This document shows positions 28,305 to 37,184 of a DNA stretch of 64,000 nucleotides, piece after piece. Below the pieces are notes generated by a model that ran no database searches, had not been told where the DNA came from, and saw only the letters and a program-made list of their open reading frames with translations. Position numbers and translations under genes: made by a program. Within the stretch, counting starts at the first letter, position 1; each line of letters opens with the position of its first letter. Origin of the DNA: Aminobacterium sp. MB27-C1 (GTDB taxonomy: Bacteria; Synergistota; Synergistia; Synergistales; Aminobacteriaceae); NCBI RefSeq assembly GCF_030908405.1, contig NZ_CP133089.1:620001-684000 (forward strand), read 5' to 3'.

Positions 28305-29357
28305 TTGTCATTACGAAAAGGACTCGTTGTATTCTTAACTTTGACATTCGGAGTAAGTGCTCTGGTTCTTATTTCAAGTGTGGACGAGAGTACTGTTGAA
28401 ATGCTTTTTACCGCAAGGAAATCTGCATTAGTAGTTGCTTTACTGCTTGTTTTTGGGGCGTGGTGCTGTGACGCCATGCGTTTTTGTGCCATAGCCAGAG
28501 CAGCTTCAGAGCGCGTAACTTTCCGCCTTGGATTGGTTTTAACGTGGCTCCATTACTTTGGATGCGCTGTAACTCCTATGCAAAGTGGCGGCGGACCCTT
28601 TCAGGTCTTTGTCTTATATAAACACGATATGCCTATAGGGAAAGGTGTGGCAATTACCTTAACGCGCACCCTTCTCACCCTTTTGCTGCTGGGCGTTGTG
28701 GTTCCTATGGCTATTCTTTTTGAACCAGAGCTTTTGGGAACAAGCCTCTTTGTAAAAAGCGTATTTACATATGTTGCAATTTTTGTGGGTATTTCATGGG
28801 TTCTTGTCGTTTTGAGTCTCACGAAACCTCAGCTGATGAAAAGATGGGGCCAGATATTGACCCTTATGCTGAAACGTTTCGGGATTGTAAAGCATATAAA
28901 GGTGCTCTCTGTAATACGCAGGGTCAATAGGGAAATAGACAATTATAGCGAGAATTTCAGACTCTTCTTCACGTCTGGATTTCCTCACTTTGTAGGCGCC
29001 ATAATTCTTTCTGGCCTTCATTTGCTCTGTCTTTTCTCGGTTCTTCCCTGCCTTATCTGGGCAGTTGGCCTTCCTGTTCACTACCTTCAGGCTTTTATGG
29101 CACAAGCTGTATTCATGTTTGTGCTCTATTTTGTTCCCACTCCTGGCGCAAGTGGCGTTGCAGAAGGGGGAGGAGCCGCCCTTTTCGGACTTCTCGTTCC
29201 CTGGCATGTTGCAGGAGTAATGGCCATTCTATGGCGTTTCTTTACGGAATACTTAGCTATAGGAATGGGTGCAGCTGTAGCCATCCGACTCTTGGGATGG
29301 GGAACCAGCGAAGAAATTTTTATGAATGAAAGAGAGAAATTAGACCATGACGCATGA
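28305..29357 (+). CDS. Flippase-like membrane protein (UPF0104/MprF-TM type)
   Basis: A 350-residue integral membrane protein with about eight hydrophobic segments. The segments TPMQSGGGPFQVFVLYKHD and TPGASGVAEGGGAALFG are typical of the lysylphosphatidylglycerol-synthase transmembrane / flippase-like family (TIGR00374). No aminoacyl-transfer domain is present, so it may move a lipid or lipid-linked sugar. TTG start at 28305 has AAGGGGTG at 28288-28295. The 3' end overlaps the next gene by 11 bases. Confidence 0.82.
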   Translation: MSLRKGLVVFLTLTFGVSALVLISSVDESTVEMLFTARKSALVVALLLVFGAWCCDAMRFCAIARAASERVTFRLGLVLTWLHYFGCAVTPMQSGGGPFQVFVLYKHDMPIGKGVAITLTRTLLTLLLLGVVVPMAILFEPELLGTSLFVKSVFTYVAIFVGISWVLVVLSLTKPQLMKRWGQILTLMLKRFGIVKHIKVLSVIRRVNREIDNYSENFRLFFTSGFPHFVGAIILSGLHLLCLFSVLPCLIWAVGLPVHYLQAFMAQAVFMFVLYFVPTPGASGVAEGGGAALFGLLVPWHVAGVMAILWRFFTEYLAIGMGAAVAIRLLGWGTSEEIFMNEREKLDHDA

Positions 29358-29910
29358 CACATTTCAAGCCAAGGTATTTAAATTGCGTGGAGGGCTGTGG
29401 ACAGCTCTTTACCTCCTTATCCTCTTTTTGGCCAGACCTGAATTGAGTCGGGTTGTTCCCTCTTTGCTCATTGTGGCTTTGGGCCAGTTCATACGTTTCT
29501 GGGCCTCGGGCTGCATAGTGAAATACAGAGGCGAAAAGGTTGGAGCAGAGCAGCTGGTTACATGGGGACCCTATTCCTTTGTACGGAATCCTCTCTACGT
29601 TGGAAATGGACTTATCGGTTTGGGATGGTCTATATTGGCAGGCCCCTGGGTTGTCGCCCTCTTTCTTTTCTCCTTTTTCCTCATTTACGGCATATGGATC
29701 GTTCCCTATGAGGAATCTTTTCTGGAAGAAAAATTTGGTGCGGCATACACAGATTATAAGAAAACGACGGGACGTTTTATTCCTCTCTCATGGCCTGGAA
29801 AGCGCATTAACGGTCATTACGAATGGTCTATAGTCTGGAAGAGCGAGAGGCATTCGTTGTGGGTGACTCTTGCAGGAACAGCACTACTTCTCTCTCGCTT
29901 TAAATGGTAG
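29347..29910 (+). CDS. ICMT/PEMT-family membrane methyltransferase
   Basis: A 187-residue protein with four or five membrane segments and the C-terminal signature of isoprenylcysteine carboxyl methyltransferase-like enzymes: TWGPYSFVRNPLYVGN (about 71-86) and YEESFLEEKFGAAYTDYKK (about 119-138). In bacteria such proteins methylate lipids or other small substrates; the target cannot be named. It ends the gmh operon and may modify the same envelope product. Confidence 0.8.
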   Translation: MTHDTFQAKVFKLRGGLWTALYLLILFLARPELSRVVPSLLIVALGQFIRFWASGCIVKYRGEKVGAEQLVTWGPYSFVRNPLYVGNGLIGLGWSILAGPWVVALFLFSFFLIYGIWIVPYEESFLEEKFGAAYTDYKKTTGRFIPLSWPGKRINGHYEWSIVWKSERHSLWVTLAGTALLLSRFKW

Positions 29911-29967
29911 TAGTGCGGTAATTAATGTACGCTGCATAAAAAGTTTTTACGTGATAACCATATATTT

Positions 29968-30003
29968 GAAGCCCCCTGAATTTGATTTCAGGGGGCTTCT
30001 TGC
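29968..30003. terminator. Terminator after the heptose operon
   Basis: Arm GAAGCCCCCTGAA (29968-29980) with its complement at 29987-29999, then a T-rich segment. Convergent with the SDR gene. Confidence 0.88.
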
Positions 30004-30043
30004 CTTACGGATAGTAATTTTTTAGGGATGTGTCTTTGTCGTG

Positions 30044-30829
30044 TTATTCTTCAATTGGTACTTCCATGGCGTCAGACGATTCAGGAAGAATCTGACCACC
30101 ATCCACTACGATTGTCTGACCTGTAATAAATTTAGCAAGATCTGAAGCTAAGAATGCCATAGCGTTTCCTATATCTTCAGGTTCTCCCAACGTGCCGAGA
30201 GGAATAGACTTCTTCATTGTGTTGGCGTAGTCTTCCCCCATGCTGAGAAGCCCTTCAGTTGCAATATTGCCTGGCTGAACGGCGTTAATTCTGATACCGT
30301 AGCGAGCTAATTCAATGGCAGCAGATCTCATGAAACCCAGCTGTGCCGCCTTCGTGGCTCCATAGTGGCTCCAGCCGGTGAAACCTGTAATGGGACCAGT
30401 AATGGAGGAGGTAATGACAATATTGCCGCCTCCCTGTTTTTTCATGAGAGGAATACATTCTTTTACGGCTAAGAACATACCTTTTACGTTAACCGTATTG
30501 ATATAGTCCCACTCTTCTTCTGACATATTTTCGATGAGAGACATGGGAAAAATGCCGGCGTTGCTGCAAAGTATGTCTAATCGTCCGTGTCTTTCAATGA
30601 AAGTGCTGATCATGGTCTTGATTTCGTCAGCCTTACTGACGTCAGCGACAATATAAGAGATAGGTCCGTGGGCAGAGAGTTCTTCCACAGCGGCCTTGAG
30701 GTCTTTTTCTGTTCGACCTGTTATAACGACAGTTGCTCCATGATCTAAGAAAGTTTTTGCGATCCCTTTTCCAATTCCTTTGCTAGCTCCGGTGACAATG
30801 GCGTATTTTTCTTCGAGAAGGCGCTTCAC
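30044..30829 (-). CDS. Short-chain dehydrogenase/reductase
   Basis: A 261-residue classical SDR: TGASKGIGKGIAK (NAD(P)-binding), CSNAGIFP, catalytic Ser in ITSSITGPITG, and YGATK (Tyr-Lys). The C-terminal half contains VQPGNIATEG and TGQTIVVDGGQ. It resembles FabG-like oxidoreductases; the substrate is unknown. It is transcribed away from the secondary alcohol dehydrogenase gene and may share a redox theme with it. Confidence 0.85.
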   Translation of the reverse strand: MKRLLEEKYAIVTGASKGIGKGIAKTFLDHGATVVITGRTEKDLKAAVEELSAHGPISYIVADVSKADEIKTMISTFIERHGRLDILCSNAGIFPMSLIENMSEEEWDYINTVNVKGMFLAVKECIPLMKKQGGGNIVITSSITGPITGFTGWSHYGATKAAQLGFMRSAAIELARYGIRINAVQPGNIATEGLLSMGEDYANTMKKSIPLGTLGEPEDIGNAMAFLASDLAKFITGQTIVVDGGQILPESSDAMEVPIEE

Positions 30830-31155
30830 AAAAATCTCTCCCTTTCTGTGATTTTGATAATTTATTCACAAAAGTATAACACAGTTTCGACTGTAAATAG
30901 CAGGAAAAAACAAAACAAAAAACTAAGATTATATTTTTCAGGAAAAGAGAGAAAAACAGCCGTTTTCCCAAAAAGCAGATAGTCTGGCCATATTGATTCG
31001 GAATATTGCGTATAGTAGAATATGTTTTTTTATCAAATTTTATACATTTTTATTATATAATAACTACAAGGCAATAAAGCTAAAAAAATCACAAAGCAAA
31101 AAGCGGATTAGTGTTTCTTTTACGACAGACCTTATCTGTAGAGGAGGAGTGTATC
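30830..31155. other. AT-rich divergent intergenic region
   Basis: 326 bases between the SDR and the alcohol dehydrogenase gene, very rich in A and T. It must hold the promoters of both, but I cannot single out a convincing -35/-10 pair. No gene is seen; small open frames here lack initiation signals. Confidence 0.6.
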
Positions 31156-32214
31156 ATGAAGGGATTTGCAATGTTAGGAATCGGGAAAACAGGTTGGATC
31201 GAGAAGGCAAAACCTGTGGCAGGACCTTGCGATGCAATAGTTTCTCCACTGGCTGTTTCACCTTGTACTTCAGATATCCATACAGTATTTGAGGGAGCCA
31301 TCGGCGACAGAAAAGATATGATCCTTGGTCATGAAGCTGTCGGAGTAGTTGAAGAAGTAGGGTCAGAAGTTAAAGATTTTAAACCTGGAGACAGAGTTAT
31401 TGTTCCCGCTATTACCCCCGACTGGGCGTCACTTGCTGTGCAGCGCGGTTTTCCTCAGCATTCCAATGGTCTTTTAGCCGGATGGAAGTTTTCAAACTTT
31501 AAAGATGGAGTTTTCGCTGAGTATTTTCACGTTAACGATGCTGATATGAATTTGGCTCTTATACCAGATGGAGTGTCGACGAAATCAGCAGTCATGCTCA
31601 CCGATATGGTTACTACAGGGTTTCACGGCGTAGAGTTGGCTGAAGTTGGTTTCGGTATGAGTGTGGCCGTTATTGGTATTGGACCTGTGGGACTCATGGC
31701 TGTAGCCGGTTCTGCTTTGGCTGGCGCTGGGCGTCTCTTTGCTGTTGGAAGCCGCCCCAAGTGCGTTGAAGTTGCCAAAGCTTACGGTGCTACTGACATT
31801 ATTAATTACAAAGATGGAGAAATTGTAGATCAGGTTATGGAACTTACCGGCGGTGAGGGTGTAGACAGAGTTATTATCGCTGCACCTGGCATTGATATGA
31901 TCAAAAAGGGTGTGAAGATGGCCAAACCCGGGTCGGTTATCTCTAATGTCAACTATTATGGCGAAGGTGAAGATTTGCTAATTCCCCGTCTTGAATGGGG
32001 GTGCGGCATGGCTCACAAGACTATTCGCGGCGGACTTTGCCCTGGCGGTAGAGTACGTATGGAGCGTTTAGCGAGCCTTGTGAAGTATGGTCGCCTGGAT
32101 CCGTCAAAATTGGTTACTCATGAATTTAAGACCTTTGACAAGATGGAAGAAGCCTTATTGCTTATGAAAGATAAGCCAAGAGATCTGATTAAACCTGTAG
32201 TGATTCTCGAATAG
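31156..32214 (+). CDS. adh: NADP-dependent secondary alcohol dehydrogenase
   Basis: A 352-residue zinc alcohol dehydrogenase that closely resembles, from memory, the Thermoanaerobacter brockii secondary ADH: MKGFAMLGIGKTGWIEK at the start, the zinc ligand region VSPCTSDIHTVFEGA (Cys about 37) and LGHEAVGVVEEVG (His about 59), and Asp about 150 in VMLTDMVTTGFHG. The cofactor loop GIGPVGLMAVAG and AVGSRPKCVEVAKAYGA fit NADP. It would reduce acetone/2-butanone-type ketones or oxidise 2-propanol. ATG 31156 has GAGGAGG upstream; an in-frame ATG 45 bases earlier is not needed. Confidence 0.93.
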   Translation: MKGFAMLGIGKTGWIEKAKPVAGPCDAIVSPLAVSPCTSDIHTVFEGAIGDRKDMILGHEAVGVVEEVGSEVKDFKPGDRVIVPAITPDWASLAVQRGFPQHSNGLLAGWKFSNFKDGVFAEYFHVNDADMNLALIPDGVSTKSAVMLTDMVTTGFHGVELAEVGFGMSVAVIGIGPVGLMAVAGSALAGAGRLFAVGSRPKCVEVAKAYGATDIINYKDGEIVDQVMELTGGEGVDRVIIAAPGIDMIKKGVKMAKPGSVISNVNYYGEGEDLLIPRLEWGCGMAHKTIRGGLCPGGRVRMERLASLVKYGRLDPSKLVTHEFKTFDKMEEALLLMKDKPRDLIKPVVILE

Positions 32215-32263
32215 CACAATATCTATCTTATTGTTATGTAACATCTATATGCAACGCTTCATG

Positions 32264-32322
32264 AAGAAGGGCCTTTCTCGCGACTGCTTTCAGAAAATGC
32301 ATCCGGGAAAGGCCCTTTTTGT
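32264..32322. terminator. Terminator between adh and malic enzyme
   Basis: AAGGGCCTTTC at 32268-32278 pairs with GGGAAAGGCCCTT near 32305-32317, followed by TTTTT. The loop is long (about 26 bases). Convergent genes on both sides. Confidence 0.75.
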
Positions 32323-32336
32323 GTTCACTATGCTCA

Positions 32337-33578
32337 CTAGGTGCGGAGCAAATATCCTCCGAAGAGTCGCTGCCACGTATCGTCGTAAATCTTCTTCGGC
32401 GGTACTGAGCGTCTTGCCAGACCTTCAACGATGGCGGCCTGAGCTACGGCTTCTGCTACAGATGGTGCCGTTTCGTCAGAGAAAAGGTCGGGCATAATGT
32501 GGTGCTCATTCATTCTCCGCTTATCGACCACTCCCGCTACGGCATTGGCGGCTGCAATAATAACGTTTTTGTTCAGACCTGTGGCTCGTACATCGAGAAG
32601 TCCTCGTACAAGTCCCGGATATATGTGAAGGTTGGGGATGGGGTTTTTCCCGGTGCTAAGGCCCATGGCTACAATTCGTGCGCCTGCGGCCTGAGCTTCC
32701 TCGGCTGAAATTTCTGGTGTGGGCATTGAAAGTGCGAAAATGATGGGAGAGTCATTCATTCTCTTTATGTATTCCGAAGGCAGGGTTCCTCTCGACGAAA
32801 GGCCGATATAGACGTCTGCCCCGTCGATGGCTTCTTTCAGGTTCCCTTTGAGGTTTTCTGGATTCACCCGTTCAGACATGCTTTGCTGCACGTGGTTCAT
32901 AGAAGGGTTGTCTGGGCCGAGAATGCCCTTGCTATTGAGCAGGACGATATTCTTTACACCTAAGTGGAGGAAAAGGTCTGCAACGGCGATTCCTGCGGCT
33001 CCTGCGCCATGAATAACAATCTTTGTCTCGGTCAGTTTCTTGTCTACGACGGTAAGGGCATTTTTGAGAGCGGCGAGAACGACGGCTGCGCTTCCTTGCT
33101 GGTCATCTGAAAAAACGGGAACCTCTATGGCTTGTAATGCTTTGACAATGTCGAAGGTGTTGGGACTCGATATGTCTTCAATATTGATAGCTCCGAATGA
33201 GGGGGCCAGGTGTTTCGCTGTCTCAATGATTTCCTGAGCGTTTTGAGCTTCCAGGCATACTGGAATGGCGCTTACATCGCCGAAATTTTTGAAGAGAAGG
33301 CATTTCCCCTCCATAACGGGAAGGGCTGCGCGGGGTCCTATATTTCCCATGCCGAGAACGGCTGTTCCGTCACTGATAACGGCCAGACGATTTGCTCGTC
33401 CGGTGTACTCATAACTTCTGTCTGGATCTTCTTGAATCTCTTCGGCGGCGAAGGCGCTTCCCTGAACGTAAGCCATGGCCAGATCTTCTTCGTTTCGTAT
33501 ATTGATTGTAGGATACATTTTTACTTTTCCGCGAGCTCTGCGGTGGAGCTCTAAAGCTTTTTGTCGATCAATAGTCAC
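32337..33578 (-). CDS. Malic enzyme (short bacterial type)
   Basis: A 413-residue malate dehydrogenase (decarboxylating), making pyruvate and CO2 from malate. Visible: RLAVISDGTAVLGMGNIGP, INIEDISSPNTFDIV, VFSDDQQGSAAVVLAALKNA (metal-binding Asp pair and the Lys side), VIHGAGAAGIAVADLFL for NAD(P), and LSMPTPEIS. The family normally reads DDQ[HQ]GT; here the Thr is Ser, a mild change. It lies 35 bases upstream (in transcription terms) of nothing else on the minus strand, so it may be last in a two-gene unit with the isochorismatase-like gene. Confidence 0.92.
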   Translation of the reverse strand: MTIDRQKALELHRRARGKVKMYPTINIRNEEDLAMAYVQGSAFAAEEIQEDPDRSYEYTGRANRLAVISDGTAVLGMGNIGPRAALPVMEGKCLLFKNFGDVSAIPVCLEAQNAQEIIETAKHLAPSFGAINIEDISSPNTFDIVKALQAIEVPVFSDDQQGSAAVVLAALKNALTVVDKKLTETKIVIHGAGAAGIAVADLFLHLGVKNIVLLNSKGILGPDNPSMNHVQQSMSERVNPENLKGNLKEAIDGADVYIGLSSRGTLPSEYIKRMNDSPIIFALSMPTPEISAEEAQAAGARIVAMGLSTGKNPIPNLHIYPGLVRGLLDVRATGLNKNVIIAAANAVAGVVDKRRMNEHHIMPDLFSDETAPSVAEAVAQAAIVEGLARRSVPPKKIYDDTWQRLFGGYLLRT

Positions 33579-33613
33579 AAGAATCCCCCCTTGAAAAGAA
33601 CCCTTTTCGATTT

Positions 33614-34165
33614 TTATTTAAAAAGAGGTAGCAACGTTTTGAATTCAGGCGTTCCCGCTCTCTTCATAAGCTGGTACAGAATTGTTTCTGTGGGAACCAC
33701 GATGACGCCCATCTGTGACATGGCCTGTAGTGCGAGATCATGATTTCGAGTATTGCGGCTTCCACTGGCGTCGGCGGCAAGCCAGACGGTGAAGTCGTGG
33801 CTGAGTATATCCATAATTGTGGCAAGTACACAGATATGAGATTCAATTCCCCACACAACTATATTACTTCGTTTTTTATCTTTCAGAACGTTGATGAACC
33901 CTTCTTCGTCACAACATGAGAAAGTTGTTTTCTGAAAAGAGTCTATTCCTTCAAGTTTTTCTAATAAGAGAGAGTCAGTGGGGCCCAAGCCCTTGGGATA
34001 TTGTTCAGTATATGTTACAGGAATATGGAGAGTGCGCGCTCCTTCCAGAAGTCTAAAGGCGTTTGCTTTCACATTTTCGGAGTGATCTATTGCCGGGAGA
34101 AGGCGTTCCTGAATATCGATCATGAGAAACTGCGTATTCTCACAGGATAATTTTAAAGAACTCAT
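33614..34165 (-). CDS. Isochorismatase-like cysteine hydrolase
   Basis: A 183-residue protein of the isochorismatase/nicotinamidase superfamily: the first catalytic Asp in FLMIDIQERLLPA, the Lys in FQKTTFSCC, and the nucleophile Cys in WGIESHICVLATIMD (about residue 115). YcaC-like proteins are similar. The substrate is unknown. I chose the ATG at 34163-34165 because AAGGAGG lies 6-7 bases upstream; the frame extends 13 codons further without support. The gene is upstream of malic enzyme on the same strand. Confidence 0.82.
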   Translation of the reverse strand: MSSLKLSCENTQFLMIDIQERLLPAIDHSENVKANAFRLLEGARTLHIPVTYTEQYPKGLGPTDSLLLEKLEGIDSFQKTTFSCCDEEGFINVLKDKKRSNIVVWGIESHICVLATIMDILSHDFTVWLAADASGSRNTRNHDLALQAMSQMGVIVVPTETILYQLMKRAGTPEFKTLLPLFK

Positions 34166-34295
34166 ATTTTTCCTCCTTGAAAAAAAGATTCTTTTGATTG
34201 TCAAAGTTTATTGTAATATAACTCGTGTAATCTAACACACTTTATGTTATGCTGTTCCTCAATAACATGCAAAGAGCACTTTTGGAGGTACATGA

Positions 34296-34940
34296 ATGAC
34301 TATGCCTAACGGCGAAGATGAAAAAAATCTTAATCAATGGACTGTGCGAGATGTTCTTGTTGCAATGTCGGGCAAGGGGTATCCGAACTATATATTAAAA
34401 TTTATTACCGATGTGCAGACCTGGATGGAAGATATTCTATCTGGGGAAGAAATGACAGAAAACGAAAAAGATATACTCATGCCATATCTGGAAGAACCCT
34501 TTGAAGTGGATATGGATAATTTGTTTTCGCGAATCGAGTGGGCGGAGCAGTGTGCGGATGTAATTCCTTCGCTTCACAAACCGACGGGTCATGATGATGC
34601 CATTGTTTTGGCTCTTGGCCCAGCGCAGTTTGAGGATGGCGTTCGTATGGCTATAGATTACGCCTCTCTCTTCGGAAGAGACGTATGTCAGCGGGTCTGG
34701 CTCATGAGCGACAGTTACATGATTTCGGATCTTTTGCGGTATTCGGCTCATATTCGAACACTCTTTAATCAGGGAATTGTTTTCCGGTTCATAATGATAA
34801 CTCCTTGGGGCTGGACAGAGATTCCTGTAGGAGATGCGACGCGTCCCGGTGGACGACTGAATTGGCGGAATTTGCGTAAAGGGTCTCAGGAAACGTCGAA
34901 CGGAAATAGTTCTTCGGGAGATGACGACAGAGCTCATTAG
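34296..34940 (+). CDS. Hypothetical soluble protein
   Basis: A 214-residue acidic protein with no family I recognise and no membrane segment. The centre (about 95-175) looks alpha/beta (AIVLALGPAQFEDGVRMAID, then VWLMSDSYMISDLLRY); the tail is low-complexity (Ser, Gly, Asp). TTTGGAGG lies ahead of the start. It ends just before the tRNA-Pro promoter. Confidence 0.65.
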   Translation: MTMPNGEDEKNLNQWTVRDVLVAMSGKGYPNYILKFITDVQTWMEDILSGEEMTENEKDILMPYLEEPFEVDMDNLFSRIEWAEQCADVIPSLHKPTGHDDAIVLALGPAQFEDGVRMAIDYASLFGRDVCQRVWLMSDSYMISDLLRYSAHIRTLFNQGIVFRFIMITPWGWTEIPVGDATRPGGRLNWRNLRKGSQETSNGNSSSGDDDRAH

Positions 34941-34944
34941 GGGT

Positions 34945-34973
34945 TTGACGACCTTTTACGGGCGTGATACAAT
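34945..34973 (+). promoter_or_regulatory. Promoter of tRNA-Pro
   Basis: TTGACG at 34945-34950, 17-base spacer, TACAAT at 34968-34973, placing the start site just before the tRNA at 34983. Confidence 0.8.
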
Positions 34974-34982
34974 CTCGCCGTT

Positions 34983-35060
<78 letters not shown>

Positions 35061-35069
35061 TATAGAAGA

Positions 35070-35101
35070 ATAATCCTGGCTTTTATAGCCGGGATTTTTT
35101 T
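35070..35101 (+). terminator. Terminator after tRNA-Pro
   Basis: AATCCTGGCT / AGCCGGGATT stem with a short loop followed by a run of T. Confidence 0.85.
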
Positions 35102-35124
35102 GTATGGAGAGGTAAAATTTCAAA

Positions 35125-35163
35125 TTGACTATTATTGACTATTGCTGACTATTTTGCTAGAAT
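35125..35163 (+). promoter_or_regulatory. Promoter of smpB-ssrA with three tandem 10-bp repeats
   Basis: Three adjacent units TGACTATTAT, TGACTATTGC, TGACTATTTT (35126-35155) give -35-like TTGACT boxes in helical phase. The one at 35135-35140 is 17 bases from TAGAAT (35158-35163), preceded by an extended -10 TG. The start site near 35170 leaves only a short leader before the smpB GTG (35184). Confidence 0.7.
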
Positions 35164-35183
35164 CAGCAGTGGAGGGAAGTAGA

Positions 35184-35645
35184 GTGGCCATAGATCGAGT
35201 TGCGGTAAATAGAAAAGCAAAACACGATTACTTTATTCTTGAGACTTTTGAGTGCGGCATTGTTCTCACTGGAACCGAAATAAAGTCTGTACGTGACGGC
35301 AGAGTTAACTTGAAAGATAGCTTTGCACTTATCCGTGATAGAGAACTTTGGTTGATAGGTATGCACATTTCCCCCTATGAAAAAGGTAGCTATTATAATC
35401 ATGAACCCGAACGAGACAGAAAACTGTTAATTCATAAAATTGAGTTGTTGCGTTTAAATAGTAAGATTCGAGAAAAAGGCTTAACACTTGTGCCCCTTTC
35501 TATCTACATTAAAAACGGCAAACATGCAAAAATTGAGTTAGCGTTGGCTAAAGGTAAGGCCGAACATGATAAGCGAGATGCTATAGCTGAACGAGATGCG
35601 AAAAGATCTATGGCCAGAGCCTTACGACGTGACGATAGAGATTAA
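35184..35645 (+). CDS. smpB: SsrA-binding protein
   Basis: SmpB binds tmRNA and brings it to stalled ribosomes. The 153-residue protein shows NRKAKHDYFILETFECGI, the conserved GTEIKSVRDGRVNLKDSFA, HISPYEKGSYYNHEPERDRK and a basic C-terminal tail (KRSMARALRR) that enters the mRNA channel. GTG 35184 is chosen because GGAGG at 35171-35175 is correctly spaced and the predicted transcript begins near 35170, which rules out the earlier in-frame TTG. tmRNA follows with no gap. Confidence 0.95.
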   Translation: MAIDRVAVNRKAKHDYFILETFECGIVLTGTEIKSVRDGRVNLKDSFALIRDRELWLIGMHISPYEKGSYYNHEPERDRKLLIHKIELLRLNSKIREKGLTLVPLSIYIKNGKHAKIELALAKGKAEHDKRDAIAERDAKRSMARALRRDDRD

Positions 35646-35997
35646 GGGGGCGACAGGTTTCGACGGCAAGATGGAGGGTCTGGAAGAGCGGGTCGAGGAC
35701 TCCGCAACCTCGCTAAACGGCGGAACAACAATAAACGTCAATAATAATAATTACGCATTGGCTGCTTAGTTCAGCCACGTCTTCAGTAGATCAGTCACCG
35801 GTCTGCTGAATGACGTCATAATAAGGTGAATGCCTCGTAGAGAGTGCCTCTGGTTCTGCGAGAAAGATAAAGGGGCTTGGGAGCGCAGAATCCTGTTCCT
35901 GGGAGTCTGCATCCGAGATTAAATCAGGAACTACACTCGTAGAGCTTCCACGGCTGGCCCTTGTCGGACGGGGGTTCAATTCCCCCCGCCTCCACCA
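35646..35997 (+). ncRNA. ssrA: Transfer-messenger RNA (tmRNA)
   Basis: The 5' end GGGGGCGACAGGTTTCGACG and the 3' end GTTCAATTCCCCCCGCCTCC-ACCA form the tRNA-like domain (GGGGGCG pairs with CGCCTCC). The tag frame ends at TAG 35767-35769 and encodes NNNNYALAA, with the resume codon inferred at AAT 35740 after GTC. smpB stops at 35645, so the two genes abut. The 3' end is the apparent insertion site of the island. Confidence 0.96.
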
Positions 35998-36004
35998 GAT
36001 AGAG

Positions 36005-36056
36005 ATCCGCTGTTGTTCAAGGTAGTACGAAAAACCTTGCAACAGCGGATTTTTTG
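36005..36056 (+). terminator. Terminator of ssrA
   Basis: ATCCGCTGTTG (36005-36015) pairs with CAACAGCGGAT (36040-36050), with an inner CAAGGT/ACCTTG stem, then TTTTT. Confidence 0.9.
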
Positions 36057-36097
36057 TTGTTTGAAAACGGACAGAAATTTGAACATTTCCAGTAGAG

Positions 36098-36373
36098 TTC
36101 CAGAAAATGATAGGCATCAGTATCCAAAACCTAAATGTAAAATCGTTGAATTTATCTAAAATCGCCTTCGGCAACTTGATCGTAGGTGATATCTCTTTTC
36201 ACAATTACCTTATATTAACTATGATATCCGTAGGAATAATTTCAAGTTTTTTCTTAATAATATGCTTTTATGGTATATTTAATTGTGTACGATGGAATTG
36301 TTTGGTAGAGAAAGGTTATGATCAGTGACATCGTAAATGAGACATAAAGGAACGAACTAATAACTTGTTGGAT
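36098..36373. repeat. R1 left repeat, copy a (module 1)
   Basis: About 230 bases nearly identical to 43031-43268, with only about five differences in the core. Similarity fades through AACTAATAACTTGTTGGAT at the right end, where the second copy has AATAAATAACTTGTTATGC. Both ends look like integron-type insertion points (GTTGGAT, GTTATGC). The repeat holds an open frame from 36107 for a 73-residue protein with one membrane segment but no clear ribosome binding site. Of the five core differences three are silent, so coding is possible but unproven. It lies about 100 bases after the ssrA 3' end. Confidence 0.85.
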
Positions 36374-36389
36374 GAAAGGAGCGTTGTTG

Positions 36390-37184
36390 GTGACAACAAA
36401 CATTGAAAAATATAAAACTGACCTCAAGAAGCTTGTAAGCCGTGCTGATCTCCTTTTCTTGGCCATTCAGTATGAATCGTATCCCGATCAGTTTACTGAA
36501 CAGGCTGGGGATATGGCAGATAAAATCATAGAAAAACTACCTTCTTTCAAAGAAGAATATCAATCTTGGTACTCTGAAGCTACGGCCTTGATACGGCAAT
36601 TGCTTCCAGATCGACTAGATGATTTCCGTCGTCATTACGAGAAACCAAAAAGCCGGAAGGATATTTCCTTTGAAAATTATCGGATTGAGGATTGCCTACA
36701 GGGATTGGTAATAAGAACCGGATTTGGCGAAAAGAAGTGCGGTCCTGAGTCAGCCATTCCTCATCTGCGACAGCAAATCGCCATCCTCAAGTCCGTAGAA
36801 TCAAGATTCCACAGCTCTCTATTTGACATTCGCCAATTGGTACAGGCAGATCTGTTCGATTCCGAGCTTGCTGCTGCGACAGAACTATCTAAGAAAGGAT
36901 TTCATCGTGGTGCTGGCGCTGTTGCAGGTGTTGTGCTCGAAAAGCATCTTGGGCAAGTCTTTGCGAATCATGCACTCAAAACACGCAAGAAAAACCCAAC
37001 CATAAGTGATTTCAATGATGGCTTGAAGAACGGTGGAGTCATTGATACGCCAGAGTGGAGGAATATTCAAAGGCTTGGTGATATACGAAATCTCTGTGAT
37101 CATAGCAAAGACAGAGATCCTACAGATGACGAAGTTGAGGAGTTGATTCATGGGGTCGGAAAAATGACGAAAACACTTTTTTAA
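36390..37184 (+). CDS. HEPN-like protein, probable defence/toxin function
   Basis: About 264 residues. The N-terminal half is helical and unrecognised. The C-terminal part (about 175-262: HRGAGAVAGVVLEKHLGQVF, then IRNLCDHSKDRDPTDDEVEE) has the layout of HEPN proteins, including the Rx4H motif RNLCDH that serves as a ribonuclease centre in many toxins. I chose GTG 36390, nine bases after AAAGGAG (36374-36380); an ATG at 36372 lies within that signal. It is the first cargo gene after R1 copy a. Confidence 0.65.
   Translation: MTTNIEKYKTDLKKLVSRADLLFLAIQYESYPDQFTEQAGDMADKIIEKLPSFKEEYQSWYSEATALIRQLLPDRLDDFRRHYEKPKSRKDISFENYRIEDCLQGLVIRTGFGEKKCGPESAIPHLRQQIAILKSVESRFHSSLFDIRQLVQADLFDSELAAATELSKKGFHRGAGAVAGVVLEKHLGQVFANHALKTRKKNPTISDFNDGLKNGGVIDTPEWRNIQRLGDIRNLCDHSKDRDPTDDEVEELIHGVGKMTKTLF

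Noticed and set aside
36107-36328. The 73-residue R1 frame as a firm gene
   Set aside because: No ribosome binding site, and a Leu-to-Pro change at the edge of its membrane segment in the second copy; listed only inside the repeat.
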